Below, piece after piece: positions 1 through 5,364 of a stretch of 5,470 nt of DNA; position 1 is the first letter of the stretch, and every line of letters starts with the position of its first letter. The position numbers were made by a program, and so were the translations under genes. The stretch is from Halobacteriovoraceae bacterium (GTDB lineage Bacteria > Bdellovibrionota > Bacteriovoracia > Bacteriovoracales > Bacteriovoracaceae), in assembly GCA_018663815.1 (NCBI GenBank), contig JABJPQ010000144.1, positions 1-5,470 on the forward strand, read 5' to 3'. The notes beneath the pieces are model-generated. The model made no database searches, was not told the DNA's origin, and saw only the letters and a list, made by a program, of their open reading frames with translations.

Positions 1-1008
1 ATCATACTTAAAAATAAAATAGCGAATCTACTCACACTCTTCATCGCAGTTATTATGAGTGCTGGAAGTTATTTTCATCTCATGGGGAACTATGCGATGG
101 TTAATATGACTGTTTCGCAAGTGGCAATCTTTAATCTATTAACTATTTTCTCTTCTGTATTTGTAGCGGTATTTATAATTCATAGAGTCTTAGCAGAGAA
201 AAGTGAAATTAAACAAGCCTTGGAAGATCAAATTGAAGAAGTCTTTGTTGAAAAAGAAGAAAAATCAGCCCTTTTGTCTCTACTTGGACATGATATTGCA
301 AACTCTCTCTTTGTTATTGGTCAGGCTTCTAAGACTCTAATTAAAACAGAAATGGGTACATTCGATGATAAAAGTTTAAAAAAAATGAAAATGGTTTTTA
401 AACATAGTGAAATCATAAAAGAAATTTTGAATCAAGTACGAGCTTATCAAGCTGTTGGAACGGGAAAACTTGTGATTAAAACGCGGGCGGTGAATTTAAG
501 AGAGTGTTTAAAGGATGTCGTTGAGCGAGTTGAGTTAAAACTAGCCAATAAAAATATTCATATCATTTGGTGTGGAGAAACTGAGACTAAGGACGTTTTT
601 GTTGAAGCTGATCCTGAAGCATTAACAAATAATGTTTTGATGAATATTTTAACCAATGCCATAAAGTTCTCTAAGAAGAACTCCGTAATTCAGTTTGATA
701 TTATTGTGCAAGAAAATAACGTCCAATTAATTGTCAAAGACTTTGGAGTTGGGATACCACCAAAATTGCTTCCCGTTTTATTTTCTAAGCACCGACCAAC
801 TACTCATTTGGGAACAGAGGGGGAAAAAGGAACTGGTTTAGGAATGCCAATTATGAAAATGTTTTTAGATAAATTCAACGCCAAAGTTGAGGTAGAATCG
901 ACTCATGAATCAGTGAAAAATGACGAATCAGGAACGACGTTTACTATTCATTTTAAAAGCCATGTGGAGCCTACCCAAGAAACCTCTTTAGATAGTATTG
1001 CATCTTAG
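1..1008 (+). CDS. Sensor histidine kinase, 5'-truncated by the window edge
   Basis: The frame is open from base 1 to TAG at 1006-1008 (335 visible residues), so the true start lies to the left; the ATG at 55 falls inside a membrane segment and is not a credible start. Numbering from base 1, two hydrophobic segments (about 8-27 and 40-60) are followed by a charged coiled-coil-like linker (64-90). An H-box LLGHDIANSL comes next, with probable phosphoacceptor His97. The ATPase domain shows an N-box (N215 and N219 in NILTNAIKFS), a G1 box (DFGVGIP, D247), an F-box (LFSKH) and a G2 box (GTGLGMPI, G277-G281). It should autophosphorylate His97 and pass phosphate to a response regulator, which is not visible here. 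The residues HD and N-S-L replace the common HE...NPL of HisKA kinases. The sensed signal is unknown because the N-terminus is missing. It ends 11 bp from the convergent gene's stop. Confidence 0.93.
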   Translation: MILKNKIANLLTLFIAVIMSAGSYFHLMGNYAMVNMTVSQVAIFNLLTIFSSVFVAVFIIHRVLAEKSEIKQALEDQIEEVFVEKEEKSALLSLLGHDIANSLFVIGQASKTLIKTEMGTFDDKSLKKMKMVFKHSEIIKEILNQVRAYQAVGTGKLVIKTRAVNLRECLKDVVERVELKLANKNIHIIWCGETETKDVFVEADPEALTNNVLMNILTNAIKFSKKNSVIQFDIIVQENNVQLIVKDFGVGIPPKLLPVLFSKHRPTTHLGTEGEKGTGLGMPIMKMFLDKFNAKVEVESTHESVKNDESGTTFTIHFKSHVEPTQETSLDSIAS

Positions 1009-1020
1009 GTGAGCTAAGAT
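1002..1020. terminator. Short hairpin spanning the stop codons of two convergent genes
   Basis: A perfect 7-bp inverted repeat (ATCTTAG at 1002-1008, CTAAGAT at 1014-1020) encloses a 5-nt loop. It contains the kinase TAG and touches the first base of the minus-strand gene's stop. It could act as a small bidirectional 3'-end structure. No T-run follows it on either strand, so it does not look like a canonical Rho-independent terminator. Confidence 0.35.
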
Positions 1021-2036
1021 TAAAAACGAAGTTTCTTCCAATATTTTTTGGGATCAAAGTTGCTAAGTTTACTAAGCCTTTTCTTTAGCTCGAGCATTTG
1101 ATTTTCTGTGAGTGAGCTATTTGAAATGATTTCATCAGCTAGTTCAGTATTGTTATCTAGCTCTAGCCCTTTAATGAGAAATAAATATCCCGTAATTGAT
1201 TGGGGGTACTCATCTAGAAGCTCATTTGCATTATCAATAACTTTTTGGATATCATTATTTGCTAGGTCTCGGTAAAAAGGAATTTCTACAAGATCTTCAT
1301 TTATAAAATCCTGATCAGATAAAAGCCCAGTTTGGATATTGTTCTCAATTTCTAAATAATCTGAGTACATTGTCTCTCGTTTTAAGGAAAGAATGGCCGT
1401 GTCAGGGCTGGACTCATCCAGTTCTTCCAATTGATCTTCCAAAATGATTATTTGGTTACCAAGCTCATCTAGCTGCTGATTTGCTCGTGATATTAAAAAA
1501 GCTTCTTTTCTTAAAGTGAGATTACTTAATAAGTCAAAGCTGGCCATCGAGTTTAAGGTCTGCTCAACTTCTAGTTCATCAATTGGCTCAGAGAATCCAG
1601 ACTCTTTTATAAGTAATAATATTAACTTTGCTTTATAAGCAGAGTAGCTGCTTGGTTCTCTGTCAATCAACTCATTTACAGCACTTAGGGTATTATTCAA
1701 GTCTTTAATACTTTTTGTGTAATTATTTTTAGAATAAAAAGAGTCGATATGAGTAATCAGCTCTTGAAGACTTAAAGTTGTTGGGTCAAATAGTTTGGAG
1801 GGAAGATTATTTTCTTTTTTAGGAATAAGCCTTTTTATTTTTTTTCTTTGTTTGGGAGAGTTTTTTAACTCATTCCAAGTTCTAGCTTTTAATTTATAGG
1901 ATTTTGTTAGGGACGCAATCTTTAGTTTTAAAGCTAAGTTTTCTTGTTTTATTTTTGTGTAATAAAGTACGCTTGAGATAATGGCAAAAAGAAAAATAGT
2001 GCCAAGAAAAAATGTAGTTTTATTATTAATTACCAT
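1020..2036 (-). CDS. Unrecognised membrane-anchored, helix-rich protein (possible TPR-like repeats)
   Basis: This 338-residue ORF starts at ATG 2036-2034 and stops at TAA 1022-1020. I do not recognise the family. Visible features are one hydrophobic helix (about residues 8-26), a lysine-rich segment (28-75, including RKKIKR at 64-69), and a long acidic helical part with a coiled-coil-like stretch around 180-235. Segments such as EPSSYSAYKAKLILLL and YPQSITGYLFLIKGLEL look like tetratricopeptide-type helices, which would suggest a scaffold or assembly role; this is inference. More positive charge follows the membrane helix than precedes it, which by the positive-inside rule favours a cytoplasmic C-terminal body, although a signal-anchor exported form is possible. 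The Shine-Dalgarno match is weak (only GAG just before ATG), but a near-consensus promoter lies 34 bp upstream. The gene appears monocistronic and converges on the kinase. Confidence 0.8.
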   Translation of the reverse strand: MVINNKTTFFLGTIFLFAIISSVLYYTKIKQENLALKLKIASLTKSYKLKARTWNELKNSPKQRKKIKRLIPKKENNLPSKLFDPTTLSLQELITHIDSFYSKNNYTKSIKDLNNTLSAVNELIDREPSSYSAYKAKLILLLIKESGFSEPIDELEVEQTLNSMASFDLLSNLTLRKEAFLISRANQQLDELGNQIIILEDQLEELDESSPDTAILSLKRETMYSDYLEIENNIQTGLLSDQDFINEDLVEIPFYRDLANNDIQKVIDNANELLDEYPQSITGYLFLIKGLELDNNTELADEIISNSSLTENQMLELKKRLSKLSNFDPKKYWKKLRF

Positions 2037-2069
2037 CTCGATATCTTATAGTTCTATTTCTATTAAATA

Positions 2070-2098
2070 ATTTTAGTTTTATTTTCTTTTAACGTCAA
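2070..2098 (-). promoter_or_regulatory. Sigma70-type promoter for the minus-strand gene
   Basis: Read on the minus strand, TTGACG (2098-2093, 5/6 to the -35 consensus) is followed after exactly 17 nt by TAAAAT (2075-2070, 5/6 to the -10 consensus). Transcription would begin near 2063, giving a leader of about 27 nt before the ATG at 2036. The A-rich spacer is typical of AT-rich genomes. It is one of the best promoter matches in the window. Confidence 0.62.
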
Positions 2099-2136
2099 TC
2101 GAGGATCAATTTACATTAATATTAGATTTTTCTAGA

Positions 2137-2165
2137 TTGTAGCGAGAGTGTTTATTAGGTATATT
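2137..2165 (+). promoter_or_regulatory. Upstream member of two tandem promoter-like units before dsbB
   Basis: TTGTAG (2137-2142) is separated by 17 nt from TATATT (2160-2165, 5/6 to the -10 consensus). The -35 is poor (TTG only). Its credibility comes from having the same layout as the unit 38 bp downstream: both have GATTG(T/C)AG over the -35 and TATA(T/C)T as the -10. Confidence 0.35.
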
Positions 2166-2174
2166 ATTAAGCGA

Positions 2175-2203
2175 TTGCAGGTCGTCATTGACGTTTTTAT
2201 ACT
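2175..2203 (+). promoter_or_regulatory. Probable promoter of the dsb cassette
   Basis: TTGCAG (2175-2180) lies 17 nt before TATACT (2198-2203, 5/6 to the -10 consensus). Transcription would start around 2210, about 33 nt before the chosen dsbB ATG. That argues against a GTG start at 2210, which would sit on the transcription start itself. The spacer contains a palindrome (2183-2193). The weak -35 is compatible with activator control, but this is inference. Confidence 0.45.
2183..2193. promoter_or_regulatory. Palindrome in the dsb promoter spacer (possible operator)
   Basis: CGTCA-T-TGACG is a perfect 5-bp inverted repeat with a 1-bp centre, placed between the -35 and -10 of the probable dsb promoter. 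Part of it (ATTGACGTT, 2187-2195) recurs inverted at 2091-2099 over the -35 of the divergent gene. Position and symmetry suit a repressor site. No regulator can be named, and a short palindrome can arise by chance. Confidence 0.3.
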
Positions 2204-2232
2204 TCAAGTGTGGGAAATTTACTGACAATTTT

Positions 2233-2237
2233 AGGAG
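2233..2237 (+). promoter_or_regulatory. Ribosome binding site deciding the dsbB start
   Basis: AGGAG lies 5 nt before the ATG at 2243-2245. An in-frame GTG at 2210 would add 11 residues but has no Shine-Dalgarno sequence and coincides with the predicted transcription start, so the ATG is preferred. Confidence 0.75.
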
Positions 2238-2242
2238 AATTA

Positions 2243-2677
2243 ATGAATTCAGATAAAAGGATTGAAAACGTCACCATCTTTTTTTGTTGGAGTGTTGCAG
2301 CGATTGCTACGATGGGAAGTTTATTTTTTAGTGAAGTTATGAAATTTCAGCCATGTGTTCTTTGTTGGTATCAAAGAATTGCAATGTATCCACTTATTGT
2401 TTTGTTTGCGATAGGTTTTTTTCAAACTGCTAAGAGTACAATTTACTTCACTCTACCAATTGCAGTAATTGGTTGGGTAACAGCTCTTTACCATAACCTT
2501 TTGCACTATGAAATCATTCCAGAATCAGCATCCCCGTGTCAAATGGGAGTTTCCTGCTCAACTGTTTATATTAATTGGTTTGGGATTATTACAATTCCTA
2601 TGCTATCTTTGATCGCATTTACAATGATTACCATTGCATTAGTATTTTTAAATAGGAGTGTTACAAATGAAAAATAA
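2243..2677 (+). CDS. dsbB: Disulfide bond formation protein DsbB (BdbC type)
   Basis: This inner-membrane quinone-dependent oxidase of 144 residues is close to the usual size of short BdbC-type DsbB proteins. Four hydrophobic segments are visible (about 11-30, 43-60, 66-87, 114-136). The first exported loop carries CVLC (C38, C41) within the family signature PCVLCWYQRIAMYP, including R45, equivalent to the quinone-contacting Arg of DsbB. The second loop carries the C99/C105 pair in PCQMGVSC, followed by the conserved stretch STVYINWFG and TIPMLS. In the family these two pairs relay electrons from reduced DsbA to quinone. C15 is an extra, probably membrane-buried cysteine. Its 3' end overlaps the next gene by 11 bp, implying co-transcription and translational coupling with its likely partner. 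Either dsbB or bdbC would be an acceptable symbol. Confidence 0.94.
   Translation: MNSDKRIENVTIFFCWSVAAIATMGSLFFSEVMKFQPCVLCWYQRIAMYPLIVLFAIGFFQTAKSTIYFTLPIAVIGWVTALYHNLLHYEIIPESASPCQMGVSCSTVYINWFGIITIPMLSLIAFTMITIALVFLNRSVTNEK
2654..2658 (+). promoter_or_regulatory. Ribosome binding site deciding the dsbA-like start
   Basis: AGGAG inside the 3' end of dsbB lies 8 nt before ATG 2667-2669. A GTG at 2658 in the same frame overlaps this Shine-Dalgarno sequence and is therefore rejected as the start. Confidence 0.75.
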
Positions 2678-3323
2678 ATTAATCGTTATAATCAGTTCAA
2701 TTGTAGTCTTAGTGGGCTTGTTTTTTATCGGATCAAAACTTTATAAAAGCTCGGAGAAAAGTAGGATTATTGGTCTTACGAGTGATAACTCAAAAATATT
2801 TTATCCTGATTATTCTCCTGTCTATGGAAACAAAGATGCAAAAGTTATTATAACGGAGTTTTTAGACCCTGAATGTGAAAGCTGTAGGATGTTTTATCCA
2901 AAGGTCAAAGAATTATTAAAAATGTATGCTGGAAAGGTAAAGCTCGTTGTAAGGTATGCCACTTTTCATCAAAACTCTGTTCATGCCATAAAAGTTTTAG
3001 AGGCTACTCGGAAACAAAATAAGTATTGGGAATCATTATCTTTACTCTTTCAGTATCAACCTGCTTGGGCCAATCATCACAATCCTCAACCTTTACTCGT
3101 ATTTAGCTACTTGCCAGAGGTAGGAGTAGATATTGAAAGATTAAAACGCGATATGCAAGACCCTGAAATCGATAAAATTATTGCTCAGGATATGAAAGAT
3201 TTAAAAAAGCTTAACGTCAGAGGAACACCTTCCTTTTTTGTTAATGGACTACCACTCGAAAATTTTGGAATGGGTTATTTGTATGAAGCTGTTAGTAAAG
3301 AAATTAAAAAACACTATAAATAA
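2667..3323 (+). CDS. Membrane-anchored DsbA-like thiol:disulfide oxidoreductase
   Basis: The 218-residue product has a short basic start (MKNK), a hydrophobic anchor or signal (about 5-22), then a thioredoxin-fold domain of the DsbA/BdbD/DsbG-like group. The segment VIITEFLDPECESCRMFYP places the redox motif CESC at C70-C73 after a typical first beta strand. A helical insert follows (about 95-165, including the Trp-rich YQPAWANHH). The cis-proline loop is VRGTPSFFVNG, with T187 and P188. It should act outside the cytoplasmic membrane as the thiol oxidase recycled by the DsbB encoded immediately upstream. The 11-bp overlap with dsbB supports this pairing. The CESC active site lacks the proline of CPHC (DsbA) or CPYC (DsbC/G), so its redox potential may differ from E. 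coli DsbA. An isomerase or reductase role cannot be excluded. No dimerisation domain is present. Confidence 0.9.
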   Translation: MKNKLIVIISSIVVLVGLFFIGSKLYKSSEKSRIIGLTSDNSKIFYPDYSPVYGNKDAKVIITEFLDPECESCRMFYPKVKELLKMYAGKVKLVVRYATFHQNSVHAIKVLEATRKQNKYWESLSLLFQYQPAWANHHNPQPLLVFSYLPEVGVDIERLKRDMQDPEIDKIIAQDMKDLKKLNVRGTPSFFVNGLPLENFGMGYLYEAVSKEIKKHYK

Positions 3324-3366
3324 ATAGATTTGAATTGTTAAATCTTAGACAAAGAAAGATTATCTA

Positions 3367-3867
3367 ATGAAAAAGCAATTCAAATGGAAAAAATTACTCC
3401 CCAATATAGTAATTGTTTTGGTTATTGTTTATTTTCAAGCCCCGCTAATTTATAATTCTTTCAAGCAAGAAAACAAAGTGATAAAGCCTGTAACGTTAAT
3501 AGATTTACAAAATAACATTGTAGATTTTCCTGTTGATGGTAAACAAGTTTATCTTTTTTGGGCCACATGGTGTGGACCCTGCCATCTTCAAATGAGCTAC
3601 TTAGAGCTTACACTATCAGAGTCTCAACTAAGTTCTATTGTTGCTATATCATTAGGTGAGAATCCTAAGACAGTTAATAAATTTCTTAAGAAAAATCCAC
3701 TTAGTTTTAAGGTACTTATTGCTCCTTCCAGCGATAGTTGGCAACACTTTGGAGTTAAGGCTACCCCAAGTACAATGTTTTTGAATAAGGATGGTAGGGT
3801 TGATTATTTTAGCTCTGGATTATCATTTTTATTTCCGCTACGAGTGTGGTTTTTAAATTTGTTGTAA
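3367..3867 (+). CDS. Membrane-anchored TlpA/ScsD-like thioredoxin
   Basis: This 166-residue protein starts with a basic stretch (MKKQFKWKK) and an uncleaved-looking membrane helix (about 13-30). The thioredoxin-like domain carries the classic LFWATWCGPC, with redox cysteines C69 and C72, and the cis-proline loop VKATPSTMFLNKDG (T133, P134). The C-terminus (SGLSFLFPLRVWFL) resembles ScsD-type protein disulfide oxidoreductases more than cytochrome c maturation CcmG, because no cytochrome genes are nearby. Family members are anchored thioredoxins facing the periplasm. They usually need an electron donor such as DsbD/CcdA, which is absent from this window. The gene starts 43 bp after the DsbA-like gene in the same direction and probably belongs to the same operon. 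Its RBS is weak (AAAGAAAGA at 3351-3359). Reductase versus oxidase direction cannot be decided from sequence. Confidence 0.88.
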   Translation: MKKQFKWKKLLPNIVIVLVIVYFQAPLIYNSFKQENKVIKPVTLIDLQNNIVDFPVDGKQVYLFWATWCGPCHLQMSYLELTLSESQLSSIVAISLGENPKTVNKFLKKNPLSFKVLIAPSSDSWQHFGVKATPSTMFLNKDGRVDYFSSGLSFLFPLRVWFLNLL

Positions 3868-3925
3868 TAGGCTAAATGACCATACTGTAGTTTTTTTGTC
3901 GGGATTATTAATTCTTGCTAAATTT

Positions 3926-3932
3926 AGGTGAT
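3926..3932 (+). promoter_or_regulatory. Strong Shine-Dalgarno at the start of the NlpC/P60-like gene
   Basis: AGGTGAT matches seven consecutive positions of the usual anti-Shine-Dalgarno complement. Its AGG is 8 nt from an ATG at 3937, which is ideal, but that ATG is out of frame with the large ORF. The same AGG is 4 nt from an in-frame TTG at 3933. It therefore either drives TTG initiation, serves a five-codon leader, or marks a frameshift. Confidence 0.55.
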
Positions 3933-5186
3933 TTGAATGCCGATAAACAGTTGATGTTATTTGTTTCAATGCTTGTCATGTTTTTTATTGTTAACCTTCA
4001 GCTTCTAGCTGAAGAACCTATTCTGATTACAAAACCTAAAAAAATCGAGATTAATGAGGGAACTCTAAGTAAGTGGATGAATGATTTTTATCAAAATAAA
4101 GAAGTCTGGATTATTGAAGATAGAGATGAATTTATTAAGCTTTTAAATGATTTAAAACTTGAAAAAGAGCTTATTGATCGACTTGGTAATAGTATCGCTA
4201 AAGATCCAACTCGTGAAAATGTTGGATTAATTGCCTCTCATTTTGGTGTTGGAGATAAAGAAATTAGTGGATATATAAATTTGAATCCTGAGATCAAAAG
4301 TAAGCTTCCACCTCTTGTAAAAAGAGCAATATATACGAGATTAATGGCCAACGAAACTAGTTATCCGAGATTAACTACCAATTCGATCAAAGAAATGAAT
4401 GACAACATCTTTTCTAAGATGGCATTAACAAAAAATCAATTAAAAGAATATCAAAGTCAAGTCATTCAATTGGGAGATAAATATCATCTTCCTATCACAC
4501 CTGAACTGTGGGGTGACTTTTCCGAAAGTACAAAAAGTGAAAAATTAAGAGAGTTAACATCGTCTAATCGTTTATCCCGGCGGGGGCTGGACGTAACATT
4601 ACAGATTTCGTCAGATGAAGACATTGAAAAGGTTGCGACAAAGTATGCTGGAGAAAGAGATCCAGAACCTATTAAACGATATTTAAGAAGCTTATTTAAA
4701 AAAAATAATCAAGCTCCATTTATCTTACCTTTAGAAAAAATCATGCATTCTTTTATGAGAAAAAAAGTGAATACATTTGATATTACTGGTGGACCAAATT
4801 GTAATAATACAGGACTTTGTTCAAATCAATTTAATTCTTTTCAAGTGGAGTTTAGTACTGCGGGAGAACTAAGGAGTTCGTTAGGTAGAAATTATTTAAG
4901 ATTGGCAGATGATGCACCTCTTAAGGCAGGTGATCTAATTTTGTATGTTGACGAGAGTACAGACCCGTATCATGTGGCAACCTATATAGATGAAAACTTG
5001 GTATTTACTAAAAATGGAATTAATAAATATAATCCGTATATCTTTCAATATCAAACAGATGTTGAAGCACACTATTACCCTGATGGAGATGCAGCATCCA
5101 AAAAGATAAGGTATAGACCAAATCCAGATAAGCTTAATAAGGCAAACTGTTATAATTATCTATTAAGGAACTTAATTAATAGATAA
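3933..5186 (+). CDS. Secreted protein with C-terminal NlpC/P60-like (papain-fold) domain
   Basis: I place the start at TTG 3933 (417 residues): it follows a Shine-Dalgarno sequence and gives a signal peptide with a lysine (MNADKQ), a hydrophobic core and a plausible cleavage after LLA (before EEP). ATG 3954 (410 residues, no RBS, uncharged n-region) and TTG 3915 are alternatives. Residues about 30-280 are helix-rich and unrecognised. The C-terminal part begins with ITGGPNCNNTGLC (C290, C296), then LKAGDLILYV (G333, D334), then YHVATYID (H347) and FTKNG. The order Cys, Gly-Asp-beta strand, His-Val matches NlpC/P60 cell-wall amidase/peptidase folds, so C290 and H347 are the likely catalytic pair. 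The probable role is envelope or peptidoglycan remodelling; the substrate is unknown. It follows the thioredoxin-like gene by 65 bp in the same direction, may share its transcript, and ends before a strong hairpin. Confidence 0.72.
   Translation: MNADKQLMLFVSMLVMFFIVNLQLLAEEPILITKPKKIEINEGTLSKWMNDFYQNKEVWIIEDRDEFIKLLNDLKLEKELIDRLGNSIAKDPTRENVGLIASHFGVGDKEISGYINLNPEIKSKLPPLVKRAIYTRLMANETSYPRLTTNSIKEMNDNIFSKMALTKNQLKEYQSQVIQLGDKYHLPITPELWGDFSESTKSEKLRELTSSNRLSRRGLDVTLQISSDEDIEKVATKYAGERDPEPIKRYLRSLFKKNNQAPFILPLEKIMHSFMRKKVNTFDITGGPNCNNTGLCSNQFNSFQVEFSTAGELRSSLGRNYLRLADDAPLKAGDLILYVDESTDPYHVATYIDENLVFTKNGINKYNPYIFQYQTDVEAHYYPDGDAASKKIRYRPNPDKLNKANCYNYLLRNLINR
3937..3954 (+). other. Five-codon ORF with ideal RBS, coupled by TGATG to an in-frame ATG
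   Basis: ATG 3937 with its Shine-Dalgarno at 3926-3932 reads MPINS and stops at TGA 3952-3954, which overlaps the in-frame ATG 3954-3956 of the downstream gene. This is the layout of a leader minicistron with termination-reinitiation coupling. Alternatively it is the genuine gene start broken by one missing base in the short A-run at 3945-3947: one more A would give MPIKQLMLFV, a normal signal peptide start. Confidence 0.35.
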
Positions 5187-5198
5187 TAAACTTCAGTT

Positions 5199-5264
5199 AA
5201 ATGATACTTAGTATGTTGTTGGCTTTGTTCTTACTGACAATAAAGTAAGAGAAGTATCATTTTT
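5199..5264 (+). terminator. Probable transcription terminator: long compound inverted repeat with T-run
   Basis: An 11-bp perfect inverted repeat (5199-5209 with 5252-5262) closes a loop that itself contains a 7-bp stem (5229-5235 with 5244-5250, 8-nt loop). The right arm runs into a five-T stretch (5260-5264). The position, 13 bp after the TAA of the NlpC/P60-like gene, fits a Rho-independent terminator. The loop is longer and the stem more AT-rich than usual, so it may also be a 3'-end stability element. The A-run opposite the T-run could let it work in both directions. Confidence 0.55.
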
Positions 5265-5364
5265 CAGCTTTTAGCATCTTAAATACCTAATTAGCATCAG
5301 AGAAAGTAAGCATTAGCGAGCATAGCTTTATTAAGTCTTTATTTAGTTAATGACATAATGTAAA
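5265..5364. other. Non-coding stretch with short direct repeats
   Basis: No convincing ORF is present. Visible structure is limited: TTAGCATC occurs at 5271-5278 and 5291-5298 (20-bp offset), with related CATTAGC and GAGCATAGC at 5311-5325. AAAGTAAG at 5303-5310 repeats 5242-5249 inside the upstream hairpin. These could be regulator sites for the downstream gene or remnants of local duplication; nothing identifies an RNA gene. Confidence 0.3.

Noticed and set aside
2188..2193. TTGACG as the -35 of the dsb promoter
   Set aside because: At spacings of 16-19 nt downstream there is only G-rich sequence (around GTGGGAAA), no -10-like hexamer; TTGCAG 2175 with TATACT 2198 fits better.
2210..2242. 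GTG at 2210 as a longer dsbB start
   Set aside because: It has no Shine-Dalgarno, coincides with the predicted transcription start, and the ATG at 2243 has AGGAG at good spacing.
2658..2666. GTG at 2658 as a longer start of the DsbA-like gene
   Set aside because: It overlaps the AGGAG that serves ATG 2667, which begins a normal basic signal/anchor sequence.
3326..3361. Alternative hairpins before the TlpA/ScsD-like gene (AATCTT pairing with 3326-3331 or 3356-3361, the latter covering the RBS)
   Set aside because: The stems are only 6 bp and almost all A-T; a switch is possible but such pairings are expected by chance in AT-rich DNA.
3881..3904. T-run at 3891-3897 as a terminator after the TlpA/ScsD-like gene
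   Set aside because: No stable stem precedes it (only ACT-gt-AGT), so I cannot claim termination between this gene and the NlpC/P60-like gene.
3868..3932. Separate promoter for the NlpC/P60-like gene
   Set aside because: CATACT at 3881-3886 is -10-like, but the nearest TTG-type -35 (3862-3867) leaves only 13 nt; no acceptable pair was found.
5196..5270. Integron attC-like site (GTTAAAT at 5196 beside an inverted repeat)
   Set aside because: There is no matching RYYYAAC core at the other end and no integrase or cassette array; the T-run and position favour a terminator.
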